Made by a program: the position numbers and the translations under genes. Of a stretch of DNA of 64,000 bases, positions 45,614-56,242 are shown piece after piece (position 1 is the first letter of the stretch; each line of letters begins with the position of its first letter). Location of the stretch: assembly GCF_004193775.1 (NCBI RefSeq), contig NC_041004.1, positions 6,161,309 through 6,225,308 of the forward strand, read 5' to 3'. This stretch comes from Glycine soja. Lineage: Eukaryota > Streptophyta > Magnoliopsida > Fabales > Fabaceae. Below the pieces are notes generated by a model. It was not told where the DNA came from, did not search any database, and saw only the letters and a list, made by a program, of their open reading frames with translations.

Positions 45614-46543
45614 CTATTTCTCTAAGAGTTCCTCTAACTGTTTCTTACGCTCACTCAACTCCACAGGGGACATCCTATAAGGTGCTATGGATATAGGTCC
45701 AGTAACGGACACTAGGTCTATAAAGAACTCGACCTCTCTCTTTGGTGGTAATTCTGACACCTCAAACACCTTTGGAAACTCTCTCACCAATGGTATATCA
45801 CTCAAAGGGTTTGTAGTCTCGACACTCATATTAGCTAAGATTATGTATACCCGTGCATCCTCCCTCAAAGATGCCTCAACTTGGTTTGCAGACAAAAACA
45901 TATCACCTTCACTCACACCAGACTCAGGAAAGACAACAAATTTCTCAAAACAATTTAATAAGACATGATTGGAAGATAACCAGTCCATACCAAGAATAAC
46001 ATCAATCTGACTCAAAGGTAAAACAACTAAATCAATTTGAAACTGTCTATCAGAAATTAAGACAGGACATTGCAAGCGCACATCAGAAGTTAAAACAGAC
46101 CCACTAGCAGGTGTATTCACAATCAAGTCAAATTTCAAGGAAGACACAAGCAAGGCAAGTTTTTCAACACAGACACGAGAAATAAATGAATGGGTCGCAC
46201 CTGAATCATACAATACAACCAAGGGAACTTGACTTATGAAACACATACCTTGGATGAGTTCATCAGACTGTGCGGCATCAGCACCACTAAGAGCAAACAC
46301 TCTCCTTGTGGTCCTTGGTCGTCCATTCTGGTTATTTAGACTTCCACTCCTCTTCTCCCTCCTCGGATATGGGCAACTGGTACTGAGGTGACCCTTACCT
46401 TGGTAGTTAAAGCATGTCACCTCTCTATCGGTGCACTCACGAGCAATATGCCCAAGTCGACCACACTTCCCACACCTGAGTGGTGTAGTAACAATAGCAG
46501 GAGCACCACTACCACCACTATCTCTACCCGCAGACTGAGACAC
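45614..46543 (-). pseudogene. Gypsy-2 Gag zinc knuckle and protease block
   Basis: An open block with a CCHC knuckle (CGKCGRLGHIARECT), a second degenerate knuckle in which one cysteine is replaced (CFNYQGKGHLSTSCP), the aspartic protease site (LYDSGATHSFIS) and the linker to RT (LVREFPKVFEVSELPP). It is separated from RT by stops near 45523 and 45612. Confidence 0.88.
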
Positions 46544-46599
46544 CTTGTTAATTGGCTGAGAACTCCCACTAACTGGTTGAAGTCCTCCACTGGTCCTCT

Positions 46600-47160
46600 A
46601 TCCTCCAGAATGGTTTCCATATTTCCCGGGAGGGGCAAAATATGGCTTAGCACGATTGTGAGTCATAGGCTTCTTCTCTTTCCCATGACTAGCATTGACA
46701 TTCCTGTAAAAAGTAGCCTTCCCCTGCTGATCTTCATAAAAGATTCTACACATGTTGGTCAACTATGCAAAGTTGTGAATATCGTGATAATCTACCATCA
46801 TCTTTACTTCTGGTCGAAGGCCATTGACAAATTTCACGCATTTGGACGTCTCCCCAGCTTCCCCCTGATAATGAGGAAAATACCTTACAAGGTTCTCAAA
46901 CCTCGCCGCATACTCTGCCACCGTCATACTTTCCTGTTTCAGCTCGAGAAACTCCATCTCCTTCCTATTCTTCACATCTTCTGGAAAATACTTCTCCAGA
47001 AAAGATTGTCTGAAAGTCTCCCATTGGACAACAACACCACCTGCTCCTTCTAGATGTGGGCGAGTGTTCTCCCACCAGTACTCCACCTCATCTGCTAGCA
47101 TGTGAGTAGCAAACAACAACTTCTGATGGTCCTAACACTCCATCACCTGGAAGATCTTCT
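46600..47160 (-). pseudogene. Gypsy-2 Gag, truncated at its N-terminus
   Basis: The Retrotrans_gag core is read as VEYWWENTRPHLEGAGG, then WETFRQSFLEKYFPEDV and YAARFENLVRYF. The reading begins abruptly at EKIF next to truncated LTR sequence at 47161. The N-terminal half of Gag, leader and primer site are therefore deleted. A stop lies near 46760. Confidence 0.85.
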
Positions 47161-47679
47161 CAACATGGGCTTAAAGGAGCACTCAAACCGAGTATCTTTA
47201 CCCCCAAGGCCTAGACTCCGAAGAATTCGTTTGGGCCTCACCTTCCTGATTCAGGTCCAACCCCTAAAATATATTTTTTTTTTGCACGCAGACACTGTTT
47301 ATGAGTTATATAATACCCACGACCTCACTCTTATATTTCAAACATATTTAACAAATTGCGCTACAATTTAACCCTTCAGGATCCTAACTAGGAATCCTAC
47401 AATTTCCTTTAACACTGTGCAGTTCTCTCAAGGTAAACACTGGTCGGGTTACTGTATAACTCATAACTCACAAGACAAGTAATATCACTACAAATATCAA
47501 TCACACACTCATTCACAACCATATTTCATGTCTACAGTTTAACATTTCACACTTTAACTAATTACAAAATATACTCAACAATTAAATAACAATGTATCAT
47601 AATACTAATACCATACAATATTTAACTTCAAGACTTATAAACAAATAACTGTAAAAATACACGTGAAACATATATAAAT

Positions 47680-47710
<31 letters not shown>

Positions 47711-48635
47711 CAAATGTATTAAGTATATATTAATATAAAATAATCACAATAATATCAAACATATCATTAAGTAAATATAAATTATATATAACAATAAAAT
47801 ATATAGTCATATTGATTTATATGAACAACATGTATACCTATATTCTAAACATTTTTCAACTAAGTTACCAACATCAAGAAAATGCCTAATTACAATGTGA
47901 ATACAACTTTAGTTAATTTCTTTAAATGATTTTAGCCAATTCAATCATCCAACAATCCCTACACATATGAATTTCATGACGAAAAATCACCCACATGAAA
48001 TAAAATATAAAGTTTGTAAAAAAAAAGTATCAACATATATGTACACGTATACACTGCGGTGTGAAAAAAAATAAAAAAAAGAACAAGATTGAAAGGCCAA
48101 CATATCTGGTATAAACAAAATCACCACCACACAATTTTTATGCTAATTATAAAGAATTCTAATTCCTAAGGTACACACCTAACACAGGAACACATCAATA
48201 CTACAACAAACTTGCAACAGAACACCAATTGATTCAGCAAACACACTCAGTCCGTGATTAAACATGAAAACATAATTAAACTTCATAAACACCCCAAAAT
48301 AACCCAAAAATTGATCATCTAGGGATCCCTACACATGTTCATTCTAATCCCCAAGCGTGAGTAACTCATCCCTTACCTCGATTTAGTCGCTTAAATGTTC
48401 TCCGTTAGCAATTGTGGCATCTCTGGTGCTCTCTAGAGCTCCACCTCTGGTTGCTTTGTTAGGGTTCTTGTGCGTCAGAAAAGAAGAAAGGAACAAAATA
48501 TGTTTTCTAAAAAGCTGCTCTAGGTTAACATTTGGCTTATATAGTGGGAATTTATGACCTAATTTTTTTTAGTTATTTATTTATTTATTAATTTATTAAT
48601 TTCTTATTTACTTATTAAAAGTTACGGCTGTTACC
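47161..48635 (-). repeat. Gypsy-2 5' LTR (truncated)
   Basis: It matches 41365-42866 nearly base for base, from CAACATGGGCTTAAAGG to GGCTGTTAC, with few substitutions and shorter TA runs. The part equivalent to 40470-41364 is missing. Confidence 0.9.
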
Positions 48636-48640
48636 AGGAC

Positions 48641-50408
48641 CAACTGTTCGTAGTCACATGCTTCTTGAGTAATGAATCAAGTGAAAGTTGGTTGATTGAT
48701 AGTGGTTGTACAAATCACATGACCTTTGATAGAGCATTCTTCAAAGATTTGAGGCCAACAAATGTCACCAAAGTCAGAATTGGTAATGGTGATTATATCT
48801 TAGTCAAAGGAGACAATTGTAATCACAAGTTCTATAGGCACTAGATGTATTATTGATGTCCTATTTGTTCTTGAAATTAATTAAAATTTGTTAAGTGTTG
48901 GCCAACAAATTGAACGAGGATTTAAAGTTGTATTTGAAGACAAATATTGCTTAATCAAAGATGCACCTAGTCAAGAAATCTTCAAGGTGAAAATGAAAGG
49001 AAAAAGTTTTACTCTAAATCCATTGGAGGAGAAGCAAGTTGTTTTCTCTCTTATAGAAAATCACACAGAAATCTAGCACAAGAGACTCAGGTATTATCAT
49101 CATTAAACATTGTTGCAGTTCAATGAAAAAGGGTTAGCACCTGATGTCACTGTGCTAAAGGAAAAAATTTTAAATTGCAAAGCCTGTCATTTTGGCAAGC
49201 AAAATAGAAAACCTTTTCCAAAGACAGCATGGAGAGCATCGAGAAAGCTGCAATTGATTCACATAGATGTTGCATGACTTCAAAGAACACCTTCATTGAA
49301 AGGAAATCTGTATTGCACTATATTTATTGATGACTTCACCAAAATGTGTTGGATTTTTTTCTTCAAGTTCAAATTAGAGGTGGCTGAAATTTTTTGGAAG
49401 TTCAAAGTAAAGGTAGAGAATGAAAGTGACCTCAAAATTCAAATTTTGAGGTTAGACAATGGCACCAAGTACACATATGCAAAATTTAATCAATTTTGTG
49501 AGGATTCCGGTATCCAACATCAACTTACTAGTCCTTATACCCCACAACAAAATGGGATTGGTGAAAAGAGAAATAGATATATCTTGGAGATGACAAGATG
49601 CATGTTGTATGAAGAATTTGTCAAAAAGATTTTAGGCAAAGTCAACAAGTATTGCTGTTTTTCTTCAAAATAGACTTCCCACCAAAGCATTGAAGGATCA
49701 AACATTATTTGAGGTTTTCTATGGTTACAAACCATCTCTAAAATTTCTTAAGATATTTGGTTGTTTGTGCTTCACTCATGTTCTGCAGAGCAAACAAGAC
49801 AAGCTAGATAAAAGATCATTAGCAGGAATTTTTATAGGCTACAACATAGTTAGCAAAGCCCATAAAATTTTCCAACCGCAAACTGAAAAAGTAGTTGTTA
49901 GCAATTTTGGGATCAAGTTCACGAGAACGGAAGAGTTCAAGCTAACAGGTTTCTCAGATAGTGATTGGGGTGACTCAATTGATGATATGAAGAGTACTTC
50001 AGGATACTGTTTTAGCTTTGGATCAGGTGCTTTCTCATGGAGCTCGAAAAAACAAGATATAGTTGCTTAGTCGACAACAGAAGCTGAATTTGTTGTTGTT
50101 GTTGCTACTGTTAACCAAGTTTTGTGGCTTACAAAAAAACCTTGATTGATCTTAACATGGAGTAGAAGGAGAGTACATAGATTTTTGTTGACAATGAAGC
50201 TGCCATAGCTATTACCAATAATCCTATTTTTCATGAGAAAACTAAGCATTTTAATATTAAGGTCTTCTTTGCAAGGGAAGTGCAGAGAGATGGAGTTGTT
50301 CTTGTTTATTGAAAAATAGAAAACCAGGTTGCAGACTTATCCACCAAGCCACTACCGGTTAACAAGTTCGAGTTTCTAAGAAAGAAATTAGGACTTTGTA
50401 GATCCTAA
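48641..50408 (+). pseudogene. Copia-B protease, integrase and RNase H (RT deleted)
   Basis: The + strand blocks are protease (about 48680-48830, WLIDSGCTNHMTFD), pre-integrase (48888-49076), the integrase core (49296-49673, FIDDFTKMCWIFFF, TSPYTPQQNGIGEKRNR) and a post-integrase block at 49690-50070. That last block jumps directly from the beta-barrel segment (IFIGYNIVSKAHKIFQPQTE) to RNase H (GFSDSDWGDSIDDMKSTSGY). The whole RT catalytic region is missing, and the remaining frame is fused across the deletion. RNase H continues to about 50400 with stops. Confidence 0.85.
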
Positions 50409-50420
50409 AGCAAGGAGAGT

Positions 50421-50631
50421 TGTTGTATAAGACTTCCTAGGGTTACTAAACTCTAGGAAAATAGTTCCTAAACTTTAGGAGAAAATATTTCTGTTTTATC
50501 TTAATTAGTTTTTCTATTTTTACTTCAAGCATTATAAATGTATTGTGTTGGTAGCTTAATAAAATAACTCTTACGATTTATTTTTCTCCAAACTATTTAC
50601 ATATTATTCTCTCCTTTTTTTTTAACATTGC
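50421..50631 (+). repeat. Copia-B 3' LTR (probable)
   Basis: After a purine tract (AAAGCAAGGAGAG) a sequence starting TGTTGTATAAGACTTCC runs to about TTTTAACA. It follows the RNase H end, as a 3' LTR should. No matching copy was found at the left end of the element, so the right boundary is an estimate. Confidence 0.55.
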
Positions 50632-50890
50632 TTTTATTCATTAAAAATCAACCTTGAAGTGACTATGAAATATCAATGTAACTTATAATTATTTGTTTAA
50701 AAGCTTAACAACTCTACTGTCCACATGAAAACTTCAATAAAAAGAACTCATGTCAAAAACTTAAATGTTAATCAACTGGATCTACTTAAAACAAATTATA
50801 GAGTATCGTCTAAATCAAATTATATATCCTTAACTGCATAAAGGAAGTACATAGGATGATAAGAAGCACCACGAAATTTCATTTGTTCAT
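50632..50890. other. Spacer between copia-B and the end of TNL-B
   Basis: About 260 bp of AT-rich sequence, probably the 3' UTR of TNL-B. Nothing else was recognised. Confidence 0.5.
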
Positions 50891-51328
50891 TTAATCGAAG
50901 AATTCCATTTGTTGAATGAAATTGTGATATGTTGAGGTGTTTATTAGGCTGACTCCAAACCCTTTTAACACCTCCTCTTCTTCACAACTGAAACTAATGG
51001 GTCCTGTCTTTGCTGTAACATTGATTTTAAACCTTTTCATATTTTTGGCCATGCTATTTAGGTAGTGAGAGCATCGCTTGTCGTACATCACACACACATG
51101 ATCTGATTTTGTTGAGTCTGACTTGTTCATGTACATTTTCGTGCTGCCTTTTTCGCCTTCACCCTCACAAACACTGATAGTAATGTAAAGTATCAATTTA
51201 TCATCACGTTTTGAGTCCTTGGGAACAATGAAGCAGAAAATGAAACCCAACTGATGGGAAAGTTTAGCAGAAGAGAGATCAATGACCACATAGTCATTTG
51301 TTGTCTTATACTCTAATCACTTTGGACA
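50891..51328 (-). pseudogene. TNL-B, C-terminal end beyond copia-C
   Basis: This is the final part of the last TNL-B exon, separated from the rest by copia-C. It encodes VIDLSSAKLSHQLGFIFCF, then DHVCVMYDKRCSHYL and GVSLINTSTYHNF, ending at 50891. This is the post-LRR C-terminal domain of TNL receptors and is paralogous to the TNL-A tail. A tryptophan codon just inside the junction (in the equivalent of PEWLEYKTT) reads TGA, so the frame was broken independently of the insertion. Confidence 0.85.
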
Positions 51329-51719
51329 TGTTGGTAGTTGGTTAGATAATAGTAGATAATTGATAGTTTTAGAGAATTGTTTTAGAAAGAAGGCTATGTC
51401 ATTGATTTCTTGAATTGTCAATTACAACATACCAATTGCCTATTTATAGGCTCAAGTCACCAACCTCTCAATGGTGGTGAATGTTTCTACATTACTTTAG
51501 GTCTTTCTAGAGTTTTCATGATAGATTAGCATCATGATAGTTCTAGATTCTTCTATCTTATACATACACTTATGATTCTAGATTGTTCTACCATATTCAT
51601 ACACATTATAGTTCTAGATTGTTCTACCATATTCATACACACTATAGTTCTAGGATATTTTACTATTTTCATATATATTATATTTAAGAATATTCTAGAA
51701 ATTTGTAGCAATTTCAACA
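51329..51719 (-). repeat. Copia-C 3' LTR
   Basis: On the + strand it runs from TGTTGGTAGTTGG to CAATTTCAACA. It contains two 36-bp tandem units (CTAGATTGTTCTACCATATT...) shared with the other LTR. Confidence 0.92.
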
Positions 51720-51818
51720 CTCCTCCTTGATGCAAATTTCTGTGACTCCGAGTATAGCTCGTAATTCTTCAAATCTTGGTCTCGACAAAGCCTTCGTGAA
51801 TATGTCTGCAATTTGATC

Positions 51819-54800
51819 TTATGTTCTGCAGTAGTCGAGTTTGATCTCTTTAGTTGCTTCAGCTTCTCTGATAAAGTGATACTTGATTGCTATGTGTTTT
51901 GTTCTGCTGTGATGAACTAGATTCTTTGCCATTGCAATTACTGATTTGTTGTCGCAGTTTATTTTAGTAGGCTCATCTTGTTTTTCTCCCATGTCTTCAA
52001 GTATCCCACGAAGCCATATAGCTTGACTCGTTGCTTCAGCAGCTGCCACGTACTCTGCTTCTGCTATTGATTGTGCTACTATAGCTTGCTTCTTCGACGC
52101 CCAAGAGAACATTCCCGATCCTAGTGAGGAAGCATAGGCAGAGGTACTCTTCATGTCATCTGCCGAACCGGCCCAATCACTGTCGATGTAGCCAAGTAAT
52201 TCTGAGTTGGTTTCGGTAGTATACCATATACCGAACTCTTTTGTTCCTTGTAGATACCTCAAAATTCTTTTTCCCGCTCTAAAGTGTATTTGACTTGGGC
52301 TTTGCATGAATCTTGATAGAAGACTTGTAGCATACATTATGTCAGGCTGTGTAGCTGTCAAATATAGGAGGCTTCCAATTAGACTTCGGTATTTGGATGC
52401 ATCAGCTTCTGGTGCTCCATCATTCTTCTGTAGTTTCTCATTTGTTATGAGTGGAGTAGCAACAGGTTTGCAACCATACATCTTGAATTTCTTAAGTAAG
52501 TCTTCTGTGTATTTCTTTTGCGAGATGAATATCCCTTTATTTCTCTGACTTACCTCTATGCCGAGGAAGTAACTCATCAAACCAAGGTCGGTCATCTCAA
52601 AGGTCTTCATCATGTCTTCTTTAAACTCCATCATCATCTTAGTATTGTTTCCCGTGTAGATAAGATCATCTACATATAGAGAGAGTAAGAGAGTGTACTA
52701 CCCTTGAGACTTGATGTAAAGTGTAGGTTCACTCTTACTCCTCCTGAATCCTCGATCCATGAAATACTGATCGATTCTGCTATACCATGCTCGAGGTGCT
52801 TGCTTCAAACCGTAGAGTGCTTTTCTTAGTCTTAACACTTTGTTTTCTTTGCCTTCAAACACGAATCCTTGTGGCTGCTCCACATAGATCTCTTCTTCAA
52901 GTACGCCGTTAAGGAAGGTGGATTTGACATCTAGTTGATGGATACTCCATCCTTTTTGTGACGCAAGAGCTATTAGAGCTCTTATGGTATCAAGACGAGC
53001 TACTGGTGCAAATGTCTCATTGTAGTCAGTTCCGGGTTGCTGTGAGTAACCCTTAACTACTAGCCTCACTTTGTGTTTCTGTATGGTGCCATCAGAGTTG
53101 AGCTTTGTCTTATAGACCCACTTAACCCCAATTATATCTTTTCCATGGGGACGATTTACTAACTCCCATGTGTTGTTTTTCTCGATCATCTGTATCTCTT
53201 CTTCCATTGCCTTGACCCATACTTCCTGGTTTGACGCTTCTTCAAAGCTTCCAGGTTCAAGTATGGCCAAGTTACAGGTTTCATATATGTCCACCAAAGA
53301 TCTTACTTGTCTTGGAGTAGACTCTGGTGATGATAGTTCTTGATCTTGTTGTTGTGGTGGAGGTGAAGGTGGTTCACCTGGGTCTTCTTCCTCATCTTCT
53401 TCTTGAGGTAGTTGAGTGGGTATACGAACGTTCTTCTCCACTTTTTCTTCATCCCAATTCCAAGAAGCGTACTCATCAACTTCAACATCTCGACTGATGA
53501 CGAGTTTCTTAGTTTGCAAGTTGTAGACACGGTAGCCCTTAGAGATATTGCTATGCCCAAGGAAGATACCTCGTATAGTCTTGTCTTTAAGCTTGTGCCT
53601 CTTCACATCTGGAATATGAATGTAGCATATATATCCAAAGACCCTTAGGTGCTTTGCTGATGGCTTCTTCCTGTTCCAAGCTTCAATTGGAGTCTTGTCT
53701 TTTACAGACTTAGTTGGACATCTTTTGAGTATGTAAATAGCAGTGTAGACTGCTTCAGCCCAGAATGTGTTAGGTAGTCCCTTCTCTTTGAGCATCGATT
53801 TAGACATTTCCATAATTGTGCGATTCTTTCTCTTGGACACTCCATTTTGTTGAGGAGAATATGCGACTGTAAGTTGTCGCTCAATGCCTTCATCCTCACA
53901 AAATCTTTCAAACTCGCGAGAGATGTACTCTTTGCCACGATCACTTATTAGTACTTTTATCCGTTTTCCACTTTGATTTTCAGCAAGGGCCTTGAACTTT
54001 TTGAATACTCCAAAGACTTCTGATTTTTCTTTTAGAAAATATACCCATGTCATTCTAGAGAAGTCATCAATGAAGAGTATGAAGTACCTGTTGTTCCCAT
54101 GTGATGGCGTCCTCATTGATCCACAAACGTCCGTATGTATCAGCTCCAATAGATCTTTCGCTCTCCATGCTCCGCTTATTGAGAAAGGAAATCGGTGTTG
54201 CTTACCAAGGAGACATCCTTCACACACTTCATTGTTTTCCTTTATGCTTGGAAGATCTTTCATCATGTTCTTCTCATGTAACAACTTCAAGGCATGTGTG
54301 TTGAAGTGGCCAAATCTTCGATGCCATAGCCATGAATCATCAACTTGTACCTTCATGGCAATGTTTGTTGCATATTTTAAATTTAGAGGAAAGCTTCTAT
54401 TGCTCTTATTCATCTTTACTTGGGCTATCTCAGACCTTTTATTTTTGTTGTCTAAGATTTTGCATACACCTCCTTCAAAGTGAAGTGTGTAGCCTCTCTC
54501 CATCATTTGGCCAATGCTTAGAAGATTTTCTTTTAGGCTGGGAACTAGTAAGACATCATGGATGAGTCGCGTACCTTTATCTGTCTCCACCATGACAGTG
54601 CCTTTGCTTTTTGATTCGACCACACTTCCATTTCCCAATCGAACTTTGACTTTTACAGACTCGTCAATGCTTTTGAAAATAGTCTCATCCTTGGCCATGT
54701 GATTGCTACATCCACTATCCAAGTACCAGCTTCCTCCCTTTTCTTTTATTGAGTCTTGAGTGGCATAGAACGTACATTTTTCTTGATCATGCTCCTCTGC

Positions 54801-54950
54801 GATATTGGCTTGATGCCTATTTTTGTTGTGACAATTTCTCTCTACGTGCCCGAACTTCTTGCAATGGTTGCATTGTGGCATATTACGGAACCAACAATTT
54901 TTCTCTGCGTGGCCTTGCCTTTTGCATATATTGCATAGAGGATTTTTATC
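51819..54950 (-). pseudogene. Copia-C Gag zinc knuckle to RNase H (near-intact pol with one stop)
   Basis: A long frame at 52698-54881 starts with a zinc knuckle (CNHCKKFGHVERNC) preceded by a second one (CNICKRQGHAEKNC). It continues with the protease site (WYLDSGCSNHMAKD), pre-integrase, the integrase core (FIDDFSRMTWVYFL, VAYSPQQNGVSKRKNRT) and RT (GVKWVYKTKLNSDG, LYGLKQAPRAWYSR). A single stop next to KSQG at about 52698 interrupts RT just before the catalytic YVDD box (about 52655-52680). The frame resumes at 51819-52637 through RT end and RNase H (GYIDSDWAGSADDMKST, CDNKSVIAMAKN). Apart from this stop the block looks complete. Confidence 0.92.
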
Positions 54951-54999
54951 TGTTTTGTTCTTAAGGAAATTCCTAGAACCTTCTCTTCTTCAGGAAGTT

Positions 55000-55704
55000 T
55001 CTCCATAATTTTTCTTTCCTCCATTTTCTTTGTTTTGGGGCTAAAATTTAAACTTTGATTGGAAGGCATTTTCAAGTGTATCTTCTTTATGCCTATATAG
55101 TCTTTGCTCATATGCTTCAAGAGAGCCCACAAGTTCTATCTCTGATAGAGTGGACAGATCTTTGGTTTCCTCAATCGTTGTCACGATTGGGTCAAACTTT
55201 TGGGGCATAGTAATTAGAATTTTCTCAACAATTTTCTTGTCAAGAATATCTTCCCCAAAAGCTCATTTGATTAACTATTTCTTTAACTTTAGAATAGTAA
55301 TCTATAACTGTCTCGGACTCCTTCATCTTCAATAGTTCAAAATCTCTTCTTAGAGATTGAAGTTTAACGGCACGTACCTTAACACTTCCTTGAAACTCCT
55401 CCTGCAATGTGTTCCACGCTTCTTTGGCAGTCTTAGCTCCCATAATTCTTGGGAAAATTGGATCAGTCACCGCTTGATGCAAGGTGAACAACGCCTTTGA
55501 ATTTTTCTGTTTATTTTTCTTCAACTCTTTTTCTTGAGATGCATTAAGAGCTGAAGTATCCGCGGGAATGGTGAAGCCTTCTTCTACTATGTCCCATAAA
55601 TCTTGAGATGAAAAATATGTTTCCATTTTAACACGCCAGAAATCATAATTTTCACCATTGAAGATAGGAACAAAAATAGTTGACGATTGAGTAGTGTTAT
55701 CCAT
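55000..55704 (-). pseudogene. Copia-C Gag (frameshifted)
   Basis: The ATG at 55704 starts MDNTTQSSTIFVPIFNGENY. The UBN2-type Gag core follows (YDFWRVKMETYFSSQDLWD, LLKMKESETVIDYYSKVKEI). A 1-bp frame break near 55250 ends this block. The downstream Gag (KKIVEKI region to KHMSKDYIGIKKIHL region) is read in another frame, with more stops near 55030. Confidence 0.88.
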
Positions 55705-55837
55705 AGCTTAGAAAAAATATTATTGGAGTGGGTTAATAGTACAAATGAAATTTTTGAAGTAGTTGGGAGGATTTTGGAATGGTAGGTAGGTAATATAACT
55801 ACGCCCAATGTATGACCAAACGTAGCTCTGATACCAC

Positions 55838-56242
55838 TGTTGGTAGTTGGTTAGATGATAGTTGATAGTTGATAGTTGATAGTTGATAGTTTTAGAGAAT
55901 TATTTTAGAAAGAAGGCTATGTCATTGATTTCTTGGATTGTCAATTACAACATACCAATTGCCTATTTATAGGCTCAAGTCACCAACCTCTCAATGGTGG
56001 TGAATGTTTCTACATTACTTTAGATCTTTCTAGAGTTTTCATGATAGATTAGTATCATGATAGTTCTAGATTCTTCTATCTTATACATACACTTATGATT
56101 CTAGATTGTTCTACCATATTCATACACATTATAGTTCTAGATTGTTCTACCATATTCATACACACTATAGTTCTAGGATATTCTACTATTTTCATACATA
56201 TTATATTTAAGAATATTCTAGAAATTTATAGCAATTTCAACA
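55838..56242 (-). repeat. Copia-C 5' LTR
   Basis: This is the copy of 51329-51719, with three extra GATAGTT units at about 55858-55890. Confidence 0.92.

Larger units (their letters stand above)
40465..48640 (-). mobile_element. Gypsy-2: decayed chromodomain-type Ty3/gypsy element in copia-B
   Basis: This - strand element lies at 40470-48635, flanked by AGGAC (40465-40469 and 48636-48640). The 3' LTR is 40470-42866 (about 2.4 kb). The 5' LTR is 47161-48635 and lacks about 900 bp of its inner part together with primer site and Gag start, so one deletion joined LTR directly to Gag at about 47160. The coding order Gag, protease, RT, RNase H, integrase, then a chromodomain-like end (VKVVWGSASGKDATWELEG) fits the Tekay/Del chromovirus type. 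Stops and frameshifts are scattered, so it cannot move by itself. The LTRs are still very similar, apart from the length of TA repeats. Confidence 0.9.
35860..50631 (+). mobile_element. Copia-B: truncated Ty1/copia element hosting CACTA and gypsy-2
   Basis: This decayed + strand copia element can be followed in four pieces: a Gag zinc-knuckle segment at 35860-36023 (CQHCGRKSHPPSRCW), more Gag at 40367-40469 (KCIQMGHEAVIYPEKN), protease to RNase H at 48641-50408, and a 3' LTR at about 50421-50631. The gaps between pieces are exactly the CACTA element and gypsy-2. The 5' LTR and most of Gag are missing, and most of RT is deleted. Its protease region (WLIDSGCTNHMTFD) resembles copia-A, so the two are related. 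The outer limits are approximate. Confidence 0.8.
51329..56242 (-). mobile_element. Copia-C: relatively young Ty1/copia element in the last exon of TNL-B
   Basis: This 4914-bp element on the - strand has LTRs at 51329-51719 (391 bp) and 55838-56242 (405 bp), with TG..CA ends. They differ by roughly ten substitutions and a GATAGTT copy-number change. A primer site for tRNA-Met (TGGTATCAGAGC on the - strand) adjoins the 5' LTR at 55825-55836, and a purine tract AAGGAGGAG adjoins the 3' LTR. The flanks are GGACA and GAAAT, an imperfect or mutated target duplication. Gag has frameshifts and pol one stop, so this copy is probably inactive but recent. Confidence 0.92.

Noticed and set aside
46388..47053. 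221-codon + strand ORF
   Set aside because: It is antisense to the Gag region of gypsy-2, which has clear domains on the - strand.
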